This document shows, one piece after another, positions 34,934 through 47,295 of a DNA stretch of 64,000 bases (position 1 is its first letter; the number at the start of each line of letters is the position of its first letter). Origin of the DNA: Lepidonotus clava. Its lineage: Eukaryota; Annelida; Polychaeta; Phyllodocida; Polynoidae. The position numbers and the translations under genes are program-made. The notes below the pieces were generated by a model. That model did no database searches, had not been told where the DNA came from, and saw only the letters and a program-made list of their open reading frames with translations. The stretch lies in NCBI GenBank assembly GCA_936440205.1, contig OW387136.1, forward strand, positions 19,502,788-19,566,787. Direction: 5' to 3'.

Positions 34934-35747
34934 TAAATTTCATTGGGCGCCCTATAAATGTAACTCTAAACAGGGTTGTCTGTATATTTCTTATCTTTCA
35001 AAATTTATGAAAGCATCCTCTGTGATAAACTATTATCAAGCGGTTATCTATTATCATAATGTCAAGACCAAGCCAGTCGCAGGGTGGTCAGATGTTAATA
35101 TAAAGATGGTTGTAAAAGGTATAAAAAATACAAGTAATATAAAAGTGGATAGTAAGGAACCACTTAAAGAGAAGCATCTAGAAATGTTATATAGGAAGGT
35201 AGATTGGTCCGACCAGTTAGGGATATTGATATATATTGTGATTGTATTTTTGTTTAGGACACTACTTAGGGTAGGACATGTTGTGAGGTCGGATCACATG
35301 CTTCTGAGAAAAAATGTAAAATTTTATAAGTGGGGATGCGTGGTAAATGTGCCATCCTCAAAGACAAAAAAGCCAGGCCAGATACATGAGATACCTATTA
35401 ATAGAGTGGAAAATAAAAGGGTCTGCGCGGTGTATTTATTGGAAAAATTGTATAAAATTCATCCAAAGTCCAGGGATGATCCTTTGTTCTCCACAGGTAA
35501 ATTTAGTTATTTATCCTACACTGTGGTTAACAAACAATTTAAACAAATGTTAGCAGATTCAAAAATTAAGGGTAACTTCTCAACCCATTCCCTAAGGAGG
35601 GGAGGCACCACAGACTTGTACAATAAGGGTGCTTCTTTAACATATATTAAGGAGAGAGGCCAGTGGTCATCTGATTGTATTTACAAATATATCAGGCCTT
35701 CAATCTCCGATAAAATTAATTATGATAAATTTTTATCACTACGTTAG
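34797..35747 (+). CDS. Ngaro tyrosine recombinase
   Basis: A 316-codon open frame in a different frame from RT, overlapping its end by about 137 bases; such overlap is usual in this family. The exact start is uncertain (GTG at the listed position). Catalytic residues of tyrosine recombinases are visible: the first Arg in LLRVGHVVRSD (about residue 157), HSLRRGGTT (His about 264, Arg about 267), the Trp of GQWSSD about 23 residues further on, and a nucleophile Tyr in CIYKYI shortly after. The enzyme integrates the circular DNA copy, in place of the integrase of LTR elements. The stop lies only about 20 bp before repeat B1. Confidence 0.9.
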   Translation: MLTPFLNFAEKISLKRRVVTLKKAAVGENTQKLRRMQWKCYLKVCSKFHWAPYKCNSKQGCLYISYLSKFMKASSVINYYQAVIYYHNVKTKPVAGWSDVNIKMVVKGIKNTSNIKVDSKEPLKEKHLEMLYRKVDWSDQLGILIYIVIVFLFRTLLRVGHVVRSDHMLLRKNVKFYKWGCVVNVPSSKTKKPGQIHEIPINRVENKRVCAVYLLEKLYKIHPKSRDDPLFSTGKFSYLSYTVVNKQFKQMLADSKIKGNFSTHSLRRGGTTDLYNKGASLTYIKERGQWSSDCIYKYIRPSISDKINYDKFLSLR

Positions 35748-35767
35748 GTAATTGATTTGGAGGAATT

Positions 35768-35862
35768 GGATTAAAATAAATGTAATTTATTATATGTCCA
35801 AATCAATTTACCTTGTTTGTTGTCCTGTATTTATTCTAAGTTGTTCTAGCCGCGACGTAAAT
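35768..35862 (+). repeat. Ngaro split repeat B1
   Basis: About 95 bp, contains AATAAA at 35,775-35,780 as a possible polyadenylation signal and ends in CCGCGACGTAAAT, which forms the direct junction with A2. Repeated without visible change as B2, exactly 300 bp further on. Confidence 0.92.
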
Positions 35863-36044
35863 GATATTAAATTGTGTAGCGATACCTAAGCAATTTATTT
35901 ATTTCGGAGTAGGCGTGACGTCATCGCCCTCTGTTTCCATCACTACGGAGATTGTTGTACCTCGACTATAAAAATCGCCGAGCTTGACCGTTGGTCATTC
36001 TCGTTCCAACCACCAGAGATTCACCATCGCAGCAGAATTTTAAA
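35857..36044 (+). repeat. Ngaro split repeat A2
   Basis: Copy of A1 with about two differences. It starts in the GTAAAT shared with the end of B1, so B1-A2 looks like the junction of a circular intermediate. Confidence 0.92.
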
Positions 36045-36067
36045 CTTTAGAATTATTGTTACAGGGA

Positions 36068-36162
36068 GGATTAAAATAAATGTAATTTATTATATGTCCA
36101 AATCAATTTACCTTGTTTGTTGTCCTGTATTTATTCTAAGTTGTTCTAGCCGCGACGTAAAT
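36068..36162 (+). repeat. Ngaro split repeat B2, right end of element
   Basis: Identical by eye to B1. It ends CCGCGACGTAAAT and passes directly into flanking DNA. Confidence 0.92.
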
Positions 36163-38519
36163 ATGTTTGTTGTTCATACTTTTCACTTGTCTTTAATCTT
36201 AATTTAAATTTTAATGTTGGATTGGATGAGCATGAACAAACCCATCCATGATACTGGATGGGATTAATCTTCCCACTGCTGCCAGAGGTGTACATATTGC
36301 ACACTTAAACTTATGAAGTTATGAAAATAAAATCGAAGAAGTTAAATTACACATTAAATTATTAAATTTTGATATATTCACCTTCAGTGAATCATGGCTA
36401 ACTGAAGGACTTGACAACTTCCTATTTGAAATCCAAGGGGGGGGGGGGGTGTTGGCATGATACTAGTTTCACACTGGCCACTACTTAGGATCTTAAGTGG
36501 TGAGATATTAAGCTTTATTGACTGCAGAATTATTGGATAGAATATGGCAAAAATTGCATGAGCGTGGGGTTACTTGAATGCAGAAATATGACCCATTGCA
36601 GAAATGTGACCCATTGCAACGGTAGCCGATGTGTTGGAATGACCTTCTCATGTACACCTTGAATGCAGAAATGTGATTGATTATGGTTGCATGTATTTGG
36701 ATGTTTTTATTTATTGTCATTCACAGACTTATATAAATGGGGATTATTTGTAATACCATTGCCAATATTGTTAATATTTTCTAATATATACCATCTGTAA
36801 GGACGTCGTGAAAAGCACTTTCTTCTGATGATGTTAAGTTAGAAAAAAAATAGTTGGCAGCGGTCACATAATTTCAAAAAAAGGTATACTGATTACTCAG
36901 ATTAATGTTTTGAAAGAGACATCAGATAAATAAAAACGCGAATAAATGAATGATTGGAAGATTTCCACACAATGTTTTTTTAATATTTTACTTACATAAT
37001 TTCATCAAACAATACCGCTACCTATTAGAAACAATCGGGATATCTTCCCACAAAAGACAGTTTCACCAACAAGTGTAATACTTATATATTAGCTTGAATA
37101 AAGAAGTGAATAAAAAACAAAACATAAGGCCGTTGTTATTTGTAATTTAATCCAGTTCCTGGTTTCCAGAGCTCCTCATCCACTTTACTAGGCAACACAT
37201 TTAGTGCCCTGCCGTCAACCAACTCATGCAGATCATAATACCATTAACCCTATTTGTCAACCTGTCTCCCACATTTCAATGTCGTGGTGGCCAACGTTTG
37301 GACAGGCTATATCAATATCGGTGGGTGGAGTTATGTCAGTCCTTTGTAAGCCGTCCTTACTCTCACAACAAATACAATACCTGGGTCCTGAAAATAAATG
37401 GGATAAAGGTAAAATAGTGTCTAGGGTAATGGTTCCCTCGTATGGGGGTTTGGAAGTCAAACCCATAGCATACCAAATATTTAATAGACTACATTATGGA
37501 GGGGAATGGTGTTCTATAAACGGTCAAAAATAATTTCAAACCTTATAATTTATGATCTCCAAATGGTCACAGTGTCAAATATGTTGGCACAACATTGTGT
37601 CATGTTTCATACAGTACAGCATCCTCTACTTAACCAGCAATATGAAGTTGAATTACATTTCACTACACACTTTCCCAGCAATGCACTGCTATTCTTAACA
37701 CATCATACTTTATGACTTAGATTATAAAACAAGGAAAACATTTAACCTTAAGCATTTCAAAAGGCAGTTTGGCTTTAATCCTATAATTATATCAAGGCTT
37801 GTTATCCTTTGAAAGACTTATATTTGTGGTTGCTATGGTAACTGAAAAAAGAAGGTAACCTGGAATAATGGTTTATTCTGAGTATATTTCCAGTTACTTA
37901 CCATGGCAACAAAGTAACCAAGACAACTAATCTCATTCCATCATCTGATAGACCTGATGTCAATTTGACACCTCACTTGTGTTTCTACCTTACATATCAG
38001 GAAAGATATGACCTAAAGAAGGTTAATTTCAGAATAGCCTGATATTTTTTACAGTTGCCAAGGAAATGAGCTGTACCTTCCACAGCTGCAGACAAATTCT
38101 TTAGAACATTGGCTTTTTTGACAGAGCAACTACTGTACTCTAAGAAAAGTATACAAAATGTAGTAGGAAAAAATGGTAACTTCTTCAACAATTCTACTGC
38201 CAGTGTGTTATAACCTAATAAGAGAAATAGCCTTCATTCTATAGAGGATCTATGAAAGACTGATTTTTAGGGTACTGATAAGAGTTCCATAAAAGAAAAC
38301 AGAAGTAAGTTATGATCATTTCTTTTGATTTCACAGAGATTGGTCCTTAAGGTGCCCATATTACCCGACTTCACCCTATACATAAGAGCCTATATAATTA
38401 TATGTAGAGAGAGGCCTATATGTATATTTTATCTTATAGAATTTGTCTGTTATTCAATAATATTTGATAAAAATGAAAGGAAGAGTTTATCAATACAAGT
38501 GGCTATTGTCAAATTGTGG
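36163..38519. other. AT-rich intergenic DNA
   Basis: A run of 11 G lies at 36,437-36,447. A fragment related to the TIR of the 1,200-1,411 element lies near 36,467-36,500, and a short tandem duplication (AGAAATNTGACCCATTGCA) at about 36,581-36,618. Frames on both strands near 37,204-37,533 show no domain. Confidence 0.5.
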
Positions 38520-38524
38520 ACGCC

Positions 38525-39170
38525 TCAAGAGGCTCCACTATTTACGCAACATTGCCGCTTGTATGTAATAGAACCAATACACGCAACAATGTCAGTAGTA
38601 TATGGAAATGAAAATTTATAGAAGGTTGTGTTGTTTCATACAATTCATGATGACATGATTTGATACTTGTCACGTACATGGTCTGTCATAATTATACACG
38701 ACTTCGTACACACTGTTTAGGTACTGCGACGTTGCATACACCTCCAGATTTATTTCACAAAACACGCGGCGTTGTCGCCTGGATGTCTTCTATCATACAC
38801 ATGACGTGCTAGAAGTAACTTAGTAGTACAGGAAAATGGGAATTTGATGCTGGTATCGTACATTGTTTCTCTTATACAGGCAATGTCGTCTACTGTCTCT
38901 TGATAGACGTCGCATACATGACGTCGCGTGTGCGCCCGGTTGGCAAGGCTATTAGCATGACGTTGCAAAAATTCGTTTCACATGACAAGCGACAATATCG
39001 CGTGGATTGATTCTGTTATACCCGCGACAGTCAGTAGTATATGGAAATGAGTATTTTCAGATGGTTTATTGTTGTTGCCTACAGTCATAGTTAATCTTAT
39101 TCAGGAGACGTCACGTGTAGAATCTCGCCAACATAAGGCGACGTCACTCAGATGACGTTCCTTATATCTG
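38525..39170. repeat. Tandem trimer of a roughly 221-bp repeat
   Basis: Three diverged units can be aligned on TTGCCGC (38,552), TTGTCGC (38,772) and TATCGCG (38,995), each followed by a CAGTAGTATATGGAAATGAG-like box (38,589, a weaker TTAGTAGTACAGGAAAATGG at 38,820, and 39,032) and by GACGT-rich boxes. The spacing is about 220-222 bp. A fourth, isolated unit lies at 16,271-16,505. The units contain many GACGTC-type palindromes. No coding potential. Confidence 0.72.
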
Positions 39171-42100
39171 TATAGCCGTTTCGAAGACACCAGTAAACCT
39201 TAAGTACGAAATGGAAGAAGCAGAGGTTTGTTGACCCCATGTCAGCTTCAGGCTCAATACCGAAATCAAGACGTCAAGGGCCAAAATAAAAATGTTCGTA
39301 TCTAAAAGGATAATTAAAAGGATAATTATTATACTTTAGAAGTGTTTGTAACTTATCACATCAAAAGTCATACAAGCAGTTTGTTCAGAGTTATGAATAA
39401 TATAGCATAATTCGGAGGTATGCTACGTCCAAGAGGACTTCTCTGATGTCACATTCTGGTGTCTATATAATTGCCAAGCAGCGAGGTCACCCAGATCAAC
39501 ACGCTCGAACTGCCATATTTGTATTCCGTGTCATATTCTTGAGTGAAATATTCTTTCTCTGTTTTAGATAACTATATCGAGACAGGGTATCATAATAGAA
39601 AAAGATCAGACAATGTTCATTTTCCTTCGAAAAAATCCATAGGTTCGACTCCCTTCATCGTATCGTTCCTCTTTACAAATATTTACAATTTGAAAACCAA
39701 TTAGAAATTAAGTAAATGCGCGACCGGAATGACAACGATCTGACATTTTAGTCCTAATTATCGTGACCGAGATAGCTTTTGTGGTTTCGTCACCTTTCTG
39801 ATGTCTATATTTTGGTCTAGACCATTCAAATGCGTCCTAGTTTAATAGTGAGCGACGAAAGTAGTCATTATCAGCAAATGCCAATGGCCTCGATCTAAAA
39901 CGATGCTAGTCTGGGCTCATTATAGTCCTTTGATCTCATAAATATTAAATCACGGATCATCCTGGAGAGTAAAACCTTAATCTTCTCAATAATGCATTTT
40001 TCTGTCTCAAACAGGGACGGATCCAGAATTTAAAAAAAAAAGAAAAAAGGGGGCGCCCTAACATAGGATTTAAGGCGCACCTTCCAAGGGCTAAAATTTA
40101 CATTAAAACATCAAAATTGGGCAAACAAATAGGGATGGGGGGGGCAACTTAAACTTAAAACTTAAAACCTAAAGTGTGTTATGCCCTATGATAAAAGTGG
40201 ATTGTAATGTTATAATATTATGTTTCTGTGACTATCTAATTTGTACCTGAGAATTTTCAAATATATTTTAGTTGTGACATTTTGTCCTTCTAGTATATTA
40301 AACACTCATAGTGGATCCCTTTGATTCTTTATAAAACAAAATCACATGAACAAAATTGGTCCTTTCCTAATCAACAGACCTATAGTAAAAGATACTAGAA
40401 CACCAACATATGACGCAAGGCCTGTCAGCTTTAACCTCTTCTTCTGCCTAGCTGACGACAGTTTGATGGTCTGAATTCCCCTTTGGGTCAACCAAGGCCC
40501 ATGTCAGTCTCCGTTGGCGTCAGAAGACCGAGACACCCTGGGGTAGGTATGAGAATGAGTGGGACGGGCAGATAACATTGAGCGGTAGGCCTACCACACT
40601 TTGATTTGCGTACTGCAATGATGAATTGTTTGCTATCTCACCGATTGTACTCTACAGGTAAAACAATGTCAGTTGACGTACAATCAGTTGCTAACAAAGT
40701 GTATAATTCACTTTATATTCAAGATCATCAAAAAATAACATTAATTTATAAAATACTTATCAGTATTACTAATCATTCACCAGATATAGCCATGAACATA
40801 CACACACACCTACACGTACAGTTTCTCAATTGCGCAAACTTAGAGTACACATTAAACATTGATGAGCAGACTGAATGAAACGCCCATAGATATTTGCAGA
40901 TTTCGTCAGTGAATAATGCGCACCCCTTAGTCAGTTGTGCCCATCCTCCCACACAGCCCTGGAGGACGCCCTGTCCGCCGACCCCCGCATACAGACCCCA
41001 CACCCACCCCTTAACGCACCTCTACCCACTCCCACGGGGGGCCTCAGTCAGATCAGGAACCCTCGCTCAATTTAATCTCCACTTCACTCCGCCCATTTTG
41101 GTGAATCGCCCCGGCCTCAGTGGACTTAGCTGGTGTTAGTGGTCAGTGGGTGGTCGGTGGGTGGTTAGTGGGTGGGAGGCGGGTTGGTAGTGGGTGGAGA
41201 GCTATGTATCGACAGGTTATACTGTCATTATTAATCTGTATTAAGGCACTTAGCCACACAATAATACTTGATAACAACAATAATGGATTGGCGACTTAAT
41301 TTCTGTGATTTCTAAGAACATTGAAGATTATTCAGATTCACTGTATCAATTTCTATAATTCTAAAGTCCCTTAGGAATATATTGACCTTTTAGAGACTGC
41401 AGCATTGTCAACCCTAAGTCCAATTTGTGGTCAGCTTTAACAGACAAACCAGGCAAAGACCAGTAAAAAGAGCCCATGGTGGTTGTTTGTGGTTCTGAAT
41501 GTTGTTGCCTTATGCAAACTGTAAAACACACCAAACATCTAATGACCAACCAGGATCTGAGGGAAGCACCGGACATGTACAGAGCAACATTTAACGTCGT
41601 TCAGAGTACTACGAAGTAACATTTCACTGGGTGAAGAGCCCGGGATGAAGAGGCTAATAACAATAATTATTATTTCGAATATCAACGACCCAACCATCAG
41701 ATATTATTGTGTGTATGGTTTTTCGTACGCGTAGGCCTATTGTCATATTTCCATGCCTGGTGACGACTCACCATTGGATGAGGCCGGACCGCTATGTTAG
41801 GTCTGATCGGTGTATGTCCAGAAAGGTGAATGATTTACCATTATTACAGGTACACGCACTGTTTTATAGTACTGGTAGATTGCCTACCATAGATAGACAC
41901 ATTGCCGGCTTACATATTCCAGTTCATCCTCCATTTACATGTGTTTAGATTGGGGCTCTGCATTAAGCAGTTACGAGTGAAGTTATTAGGGGGTGTCTTC
42001 CCTGTAACATAATTCATACGTTTACAAATACATAGAAGGCCTGATGAAGGCCGTTACTCGTCGAAATTAGTCAATTCGTCAACCATTACTGTCTTGTGAA

Positions 42101-43840
42101 TAAACAACAAGTCCACCACACTTCGACGTTGCATTTGGTGTCGTTTCCAAATCTTTAGATAATTATATAGGATAAAGCTTTAAGAATCTCTCATGAATTC
42201 GAATGTTGTTTGATGTTGTAACGAAGTTTGAGGATAACCAACGTTGTTTAGTAGGATTGTGTTCGAGGCTACAGTATACAGCGGAACTGTTATCAAACCC
42301 ACACAGAGTAGATCGACTGAGAACAGCAGAATTTGAGATATCTATTCAGGGGAAAACAGATAAAGACCTGCTCAGGAAAACTTGGGCTCAGTTCCAGGTA
42401 TTGCTAGTGTACCCCGTCAGACTCCACGCAGGTCACAGGAGCGACCAGTATACTTGACCCGGAAAGGATACGCAAGCAAGTCATTCTAGGAAAGTTAAAC
42501 ATCTCAGACATAGGTGTTTCAAGGTATTCAGTTTTTCTTTATTTATAAGTTAGATTGTTACATATGATATTCCTTAGAATGATTTGGAGAATAAAAAGAC
42601 TTAGTAGTCCTAGTCTGAAATAGAGGCAAAAATCACATTTTGGACGCGAGATGTATGTAAACACAAATATCTTAACCTCTTATATCTTAGTAGATCTATG
42701 TAAACACAAATATCTTAACGTGGTTCGACTTGGTCTTGTCGATGTTCAGCCATAAATTCCTGAAATATAAATCATAATAATTATGTAAATGGCAGAGTAC
42801 CTGTTTTAACTGTTGTCAATGTTGGAACGATGAGTCTAAGTAAGCACAACTAAGCTATTTCTGACTATCTCCAAAAATCCTTTGGCCAAAATAGAAATCA
42901 TGGTCTCTTTCTGTTTAATTTACCCATAATTCAACTCTAATGTTAGCATTGAATAAACAATAATCTGGAATAGTTAAGACGTGGAGAAGAAATCGATTTT
43001 CTAAATAATGAAAAATGAGTTGTGATAAGGATTCGTCGGAGGGCTGATGCCACAACATTAAAGGACTGAAAGGGAAAGAGTGGAGACGATTTCTACCATC
43101 CCGGGAAAACAGTAAGAGCAATCTAACCGACGAACGGCTGAAAGCTCCCGAATGGAATGCTGGATTGGTGGAATAAATGAGACAAAAAAATTATAAAGGT
43201 ACCTATTCCTAGAAGCCACAATAAAATCACGAGTTGCTATTCAGAGTAGAAATAAAAGATATCAAACTCAAAGTAAACATTCCACTTTAATGATAATGTT
43301 TACTTCAGATGTTACACTTGTATTTAGGCCTTGTATTTTAGCTTGCACTCTGATTTAGATGCTGACCACTTGTTTGGAATATGTCAAAATGGAAACAAGT
43401 AAAGCAGTCTATACTCTTATCGCAACCTTTCATACCGCAACCATGACAAAATGGAACATGAATATCAAGATTTTAAAAAGTCACATATAATAAACATTGA
43501 AATAATAAGGTAAAATTTTATTTCCAATTCGATTCATCTCCTCACATTTAATACTTTGTCATCCAACCTGTGAATACTGCACACAGAATTTACAACGAAT
43601 GTGGAACGTTCATCATGATAATCTGACACAATTATACTAAGAATTTGAAGATACATGTATAATCATAATATTATTTTAGATGAAAGAATTTTAAAATCTA
43701 ATACAATGACTATTCAAATCGCTAAAGTGATGAATCGTATGGTGTTAACCTTATCAAAGCAACCAATGAAAAACAAATCGTCATGTTTTTATAATCGACC
43801 AGGAATTTTGATAGCTTTCTTTGTGAGCTAAATCTGGATC
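39171..43840. other. Intergenic DNA, nothing firmly recognised
   Basis: A possible hAT-like left end, CAGGGACGGATCCAGAATTT, lies at about 40,012 with no clear partner. A GC-richer, C-rich patch lies at 40,930-41,130 and a short GTGGGTGG-type repeat at about 41,140-41,200. A hairpin GGCC-TGATGAA-GGCC lies near 42,048. The 84-residue frame at 42,203-42,457 ends before a GTATTG donor-like site but has no recognisable domain. Confidence 0.45.
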
Positions 43841-44195
43841 TTTGGGAAGGGGAGAGTGGCAGCACCTGCAATGGTGGCGCCGAGAGGAGGTGGTGCGGGA
43901 ACCACCCGACCAGTGGTCACCTGGTGGTGGTGGTGATGGTGGTGGTGGACCCCTCATCTCTGTTATCTGCCCCGCCCCTACAGGAGGAGCCGCGCACCTG
44001 CCTCCAGTAACTTCCACTTGTCCACCACACACGTGGTCAATTTCCGCCGCCAGCGAGACCAGCCACTCTTGCCCCGCCGGCGAGCTGCTCACAGGGCGGG
44101 CTCGTCGATTGGGGCCGGCGGGAGAAGGAGGAGGGGTTGTAGAGACAAACAGAACCTACAGAACAGAACAGAGAATGAGTCTCCGGCCCCTTGGT
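43841..44195. promoter_or_regulatory. GC-rich island with GGT repeats
   Basis: A GC-rich stretch open on both strands (103 and 125 codons) with a GGT-repeat core at about 43,921-43,951. Neither translation shows a domain; both are low in complexity in the middle. It may be a CpG island or an unrecognised exon. I cannot decide which strand, if any, is used. Confidence 0.3.
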
Positions 44196-45264
44196 AAGGT
44201 TAGGGGGTTATCGCATTAACTTCGGGATGTGTCCTTGAGCAGTGCGAGTCATTGGTGGGAGAGCTCTGGGGTGATATGAGGTGGAAGCCTATAGCCAGGG
44301 GAACTAAGTGATGCTGTTTATAGCAAGGGTCTAAATACGAGAGGAAGGTGACTGATAGAATGGACTTAGAAGTAGATCTAGAGGTATTAGATTGAAACAG
44401 AAGTTATGCAATGCGTGTAGTTATAAAACAATGAAATACAAGCAAAGGAATGAACAACGACATAGACAAACACTTTTTTTTTCAGTCGGAAGATAGATTC
44501 TTAAGTAAATAGGCATTTTACATTTCAGACGTAAATATGTTGACATCTTAATAACTACCAGCAGTATCTGAGACACACTCACGATAGCCTACACATGTAC
44601 AGTTATCGTCGACAACTTTCTTAATGACAGCATCATTACAATCAACCTCCCTTTGTCAGGTGCTATTCCCCTGGATATCAAGACGCGGTCAATTATACTG
44701 CTTCGCCTCCGCAACGAATAGCAACTTGCGGATAGACACCCTGCAGAATGCAGAGCTTTAATCTTATAAAGATGAACAACAATTTTAAGCTTTCTGACAA
44801 AATATATACCCATTTGATCTATATCAATTGTTCAAGTATACCTCAAGACATAGGACTTTCATTCAGCTACATGTATCTTTTTAAATTTCGAATTGGCCAA
44901 TTTATCGCCTCCTAAATATGGAACTGGTCAGGTCAGCCCATATATATATGCATCAATTGTTGTCCTTGATAAACAACCTCTTAATCCACAAGCTTCTGTC
45001 TTACAGATAAAAAGATTCAATGTCATATAAACCTTTTGCGGTAAGGATGCATAGACTCTTGAACATCTGAGACCCATTATTGTTTAAATTTGAGAAGTAA
45101 CAAAAAGGTAAAAATGCAAACAGCAGAAAAGGCTGTTTTGTTGACGTAATATACACTGCCCATATATACCCTAGATCACAGCCAACCAGGGGAGATTGCC
45201 TTTCGCCCTTCGATATGGTCGTCCTGTCAGCACATGGCCTCAGATCAAACAGGCACTCAAATTC

Positions 45265-45560
45265 AGCCGCGCGGACGCATTGAAATGTAAACTGTTAGCA
45301 TGCATAGACACAGGGCCATAAATCAGGTTATGGCGGCGCTTTCAGCTCGCCGACCGTATGTCCCCGCCTGGCACTAGTTGCATTTCATGACCAAACTCGA
45401 CAATAAATCCAATCGCTAATGATGACCTGTCCGACCGGCCGATCCGGTTACTGGTGTCATTACCCGCCACCAGAGGGGGCGAGTGCAGCCCTCTCTGTTG
45501 GCGCATGCGCAGTCAACAACAAAGGGTTGGGTGATAATAGGGGGTGTTTAGGCTGATTCC
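45265..45560. promoter_or_regulatory. CpG-rich island with NRF1-type palindrome
   Basis: GCGCATGCGC at 45,501-45,510 is the NRF1 (erect wing) core. Nearby CCACCAGAGGGGGCG at about 45,467 resembles a CTCF core with one extra G. The rest is complex, CpG-containing sequence with ATTA and AATCC cores. It lies 2.4 kb before the CRYL1 start codon and could be a distal promoter or an enhancer. No exon is visible. Confidence 0.42.
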
Positions 45561-45779
45561 TCTGCTGCTAATGCTGTCGCCATCCATCCAGTCATGTTTG
45601 TTTCATTAGGTTGAGGTGCAATTTATATGTATTTGTTTTGAAGTGTATACTTTAAGGGGCATATGATATAGCCTTCAGTCACATATTACCATGCAGGAGT
45701 ATCAATCCATGAAAAAAGATCTTTAAACAAAAAGCCTTGGGCTTTAAAATGTGGTACCAAAGTTTCGTTCTCAGGGAAA

Positions 45780-45995
45780 AGACTCGGTCTCATGTACCAC
45801 TGATAGATGAACAGATGAAACGCACGCGCAGTACAGACCAAGGGAGGGGGGCGATTATTATTACCCTATTTTGCACACACTATAATCGAGGGCTATAGTC
45901 CGAGACATAGGCCTAGGTGTGTGAAAACTGGGGCAATAACAATTGCTGACTGCGTCCATGGTCTGTACTTAGTTTATTTTATAACAATTACATAG
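45780..45995. repeat. Dispersed repeat pair, copy 1
   Basis: Shares ordered blocks with 47,110-47,295: GGGCTATAGTCC against GGGCTTTAGCCC, ACATAGG..GTGTG, AAACTGGGGCAA against AAACTGGGCAAC, and CTGTACTTAGTTTAT against CTGTATTTGGTTTAT. The family is not recognised. Confidence 0.6.
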
Positions 45996-46746
45996 AAAGT
46001 TGATGGGCTGAAATGAAATAATTCAATTACACATTCGACAATTATTCTAATACTTCATAATATTATAGGGGATATGATTGACTATTTAGCTCTTTTCACG
46101 CACATAACGGTGCAACAATGCTATTTATAACACAGAGACACGAAAAGTATTCAAAGCCAATTAATGAACTGTGGATTTCTTGGGAAGTTGCAGTTAATGG
46201 ATTTTGGTATGCAAATTATGATCCTGCTGTACATTTAGTAGCTACACTAGTACTGTTAAAACAAGTGTTTAGAATCTAAACTGAAATTTTCTGGTACCTA
46301 CGATTCAGAGATGAAAACATGTTTCTTGATCTCAAAAGATCAACAAGAAAAGGGGGGAGTTCAAGCCAAGAGTTAAACCTCTTTCAATATTATGCATGGG
46401 GAAATGCAGAATTGACCTCTGAATTCACCCAAGAAACAAAGACTCGTGTTAACACGTGTTTTACAGGGAGCAAAAAGAGGTGGTATTCACGAGATTTTGC
46501 TAACCCCATTTCTGGTGTTTTTCACATGTTTGTGTTAATCTTGTGTGCCCTATAAACTCGTGTTATAAACCTGTAGTTTTCATGGGGTAAACTTGGAGTT
46601 TGATCCTAAACTAGGTTACAACTAATAAAACACATGTTTAAGTGAAAGAAAACACTAATCTTGTTTGCTGTTGAGGTAGCGCTTAGGTACCGCTATAGTG
46701 AATTGCACAAACAACAATGGTAAGTACTTGAAAGTCTGTAAGATAC

Positions 46747-46837
46747 TTACTGGAGACATGCTCCTGGTTTGCAAAACTTGATCCACAATTTGGGGACAGG
46801 GGTCAGGAAATGGAGACCCAGAGCATGTCTCCAGTAA
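46747..46837. repeat. Small foldback: perfect 17-bp inverted repeat
   Basis: TTACTGGAGACATGCTC at 46,747-46,763 is matched exactly in reverse complement at 46,821-46,837 around a 57-bp loop. It has the same size and layout as the foldback at 4,601-4,700 but a different sequence. Confidence 0.8.
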
Positions 46838-47109
46838 TATTTACAGATAAAAGTTACATACCCGCAGTTTTATGTTAGGAATTCGGAGAAGTCTTGTGAT
46901 AGTGACGCATATACTTCTTTGTACATTTTATGCTATACTGATATGTTTACTCAAAAAGTTAAGTAAATAAAACTCTATCTGAAGATACCTGGAAAACACT
47001 TACCTTATGAACCTAGTTTTACACAACTGTAATTGAAATTTTGAATTGTAGATATAAAACCCATACTTTTGGGTCATACTAATACTAATAATCTATACAA
47101 TATAAATAT

Positions 47110-47295
47110 ATTAGAAACCAAGGGAGCATATCAGGACAGATCCATAGACGCCATACAGATCTCTGCCCAGCTACTGCAATTTCAAGGGCTTTAGCCCAAA
47201 ACATAGGTGTGTGCAAACTGGGCAACTAACAGTTGTTGAGCGCGCCTTCACTCTGTATTTGGTTTATCCTATTTCAAAAACATTTAGAATAATGA
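47110..47295. repeat. Dispersed repeat pair, copy 2
   Basis: Second copy of the repeat at 45,780-45,995, in the same orientation and diverged. Confidence 0.6.

Larger units (their letters stand above)
31278..36162 (+). mobile_element. Ngaro-type tyrosine-recombinase retrotransposon
   Basis: About 4.9 kb, with the split direct repeats that define the Ngaro/PAT type of the DIRS order: A1 (31,278-31,465), internal coding part, B1 (35,768-35,862), A2 (35,857-36,044), B2 (36,068-36,162). A1 and A2 differ at only about two positions by eye and B1 and B2 look identical, so insertion is recent. The internal part holds a Gag-like region, RT-RNase H and a tyrosine recombinase whose start overlaps the RT frame. 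The sequence GTAAAT lies at the left end, at the B1-A2 junction and at the right end. This fits integration of a circular intermediate by the recombinase, without the target duplication an integrase would leave. It looks nearly whole, with perhaps one break in the Gag-like part. Confidence 0.9.

Noticed and set aside
39640-39665. Possible tRNA gene from a GGTTCGACTCC B-box match
   Set aside because: No A-box at the required distance upstream and no cloverleaf can be drawn.
40012-40150. hAT-like MITE from the CAGGGACGGATCCAGAATTT end
   Set aside because: Only one end can be seen; no matching inverted end within several hundred bases.
42047-42080. CTGATGA...GAAA as a hammerhead ribozyme
   Set aside because: The sequence between CTGATGA and GAAA cannot form a stem, and the flanks do not pair. 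The GGCC-loop-GGCC hairpin there is too short to interpret.
42203-42457. Possible exon ending in a GTATTG donor-like site
   Set aside because: No domain, no acceptor of quality upstream and no partner exon recognised.
43781-44219. Gene on either strand of the GC-rich patch near 44 kb
   Set aside because: Both strands are open because of GC-rich, GGT-repeat sequence. Neither translation resembles a known domain, so only a possible regulatory island is reported.
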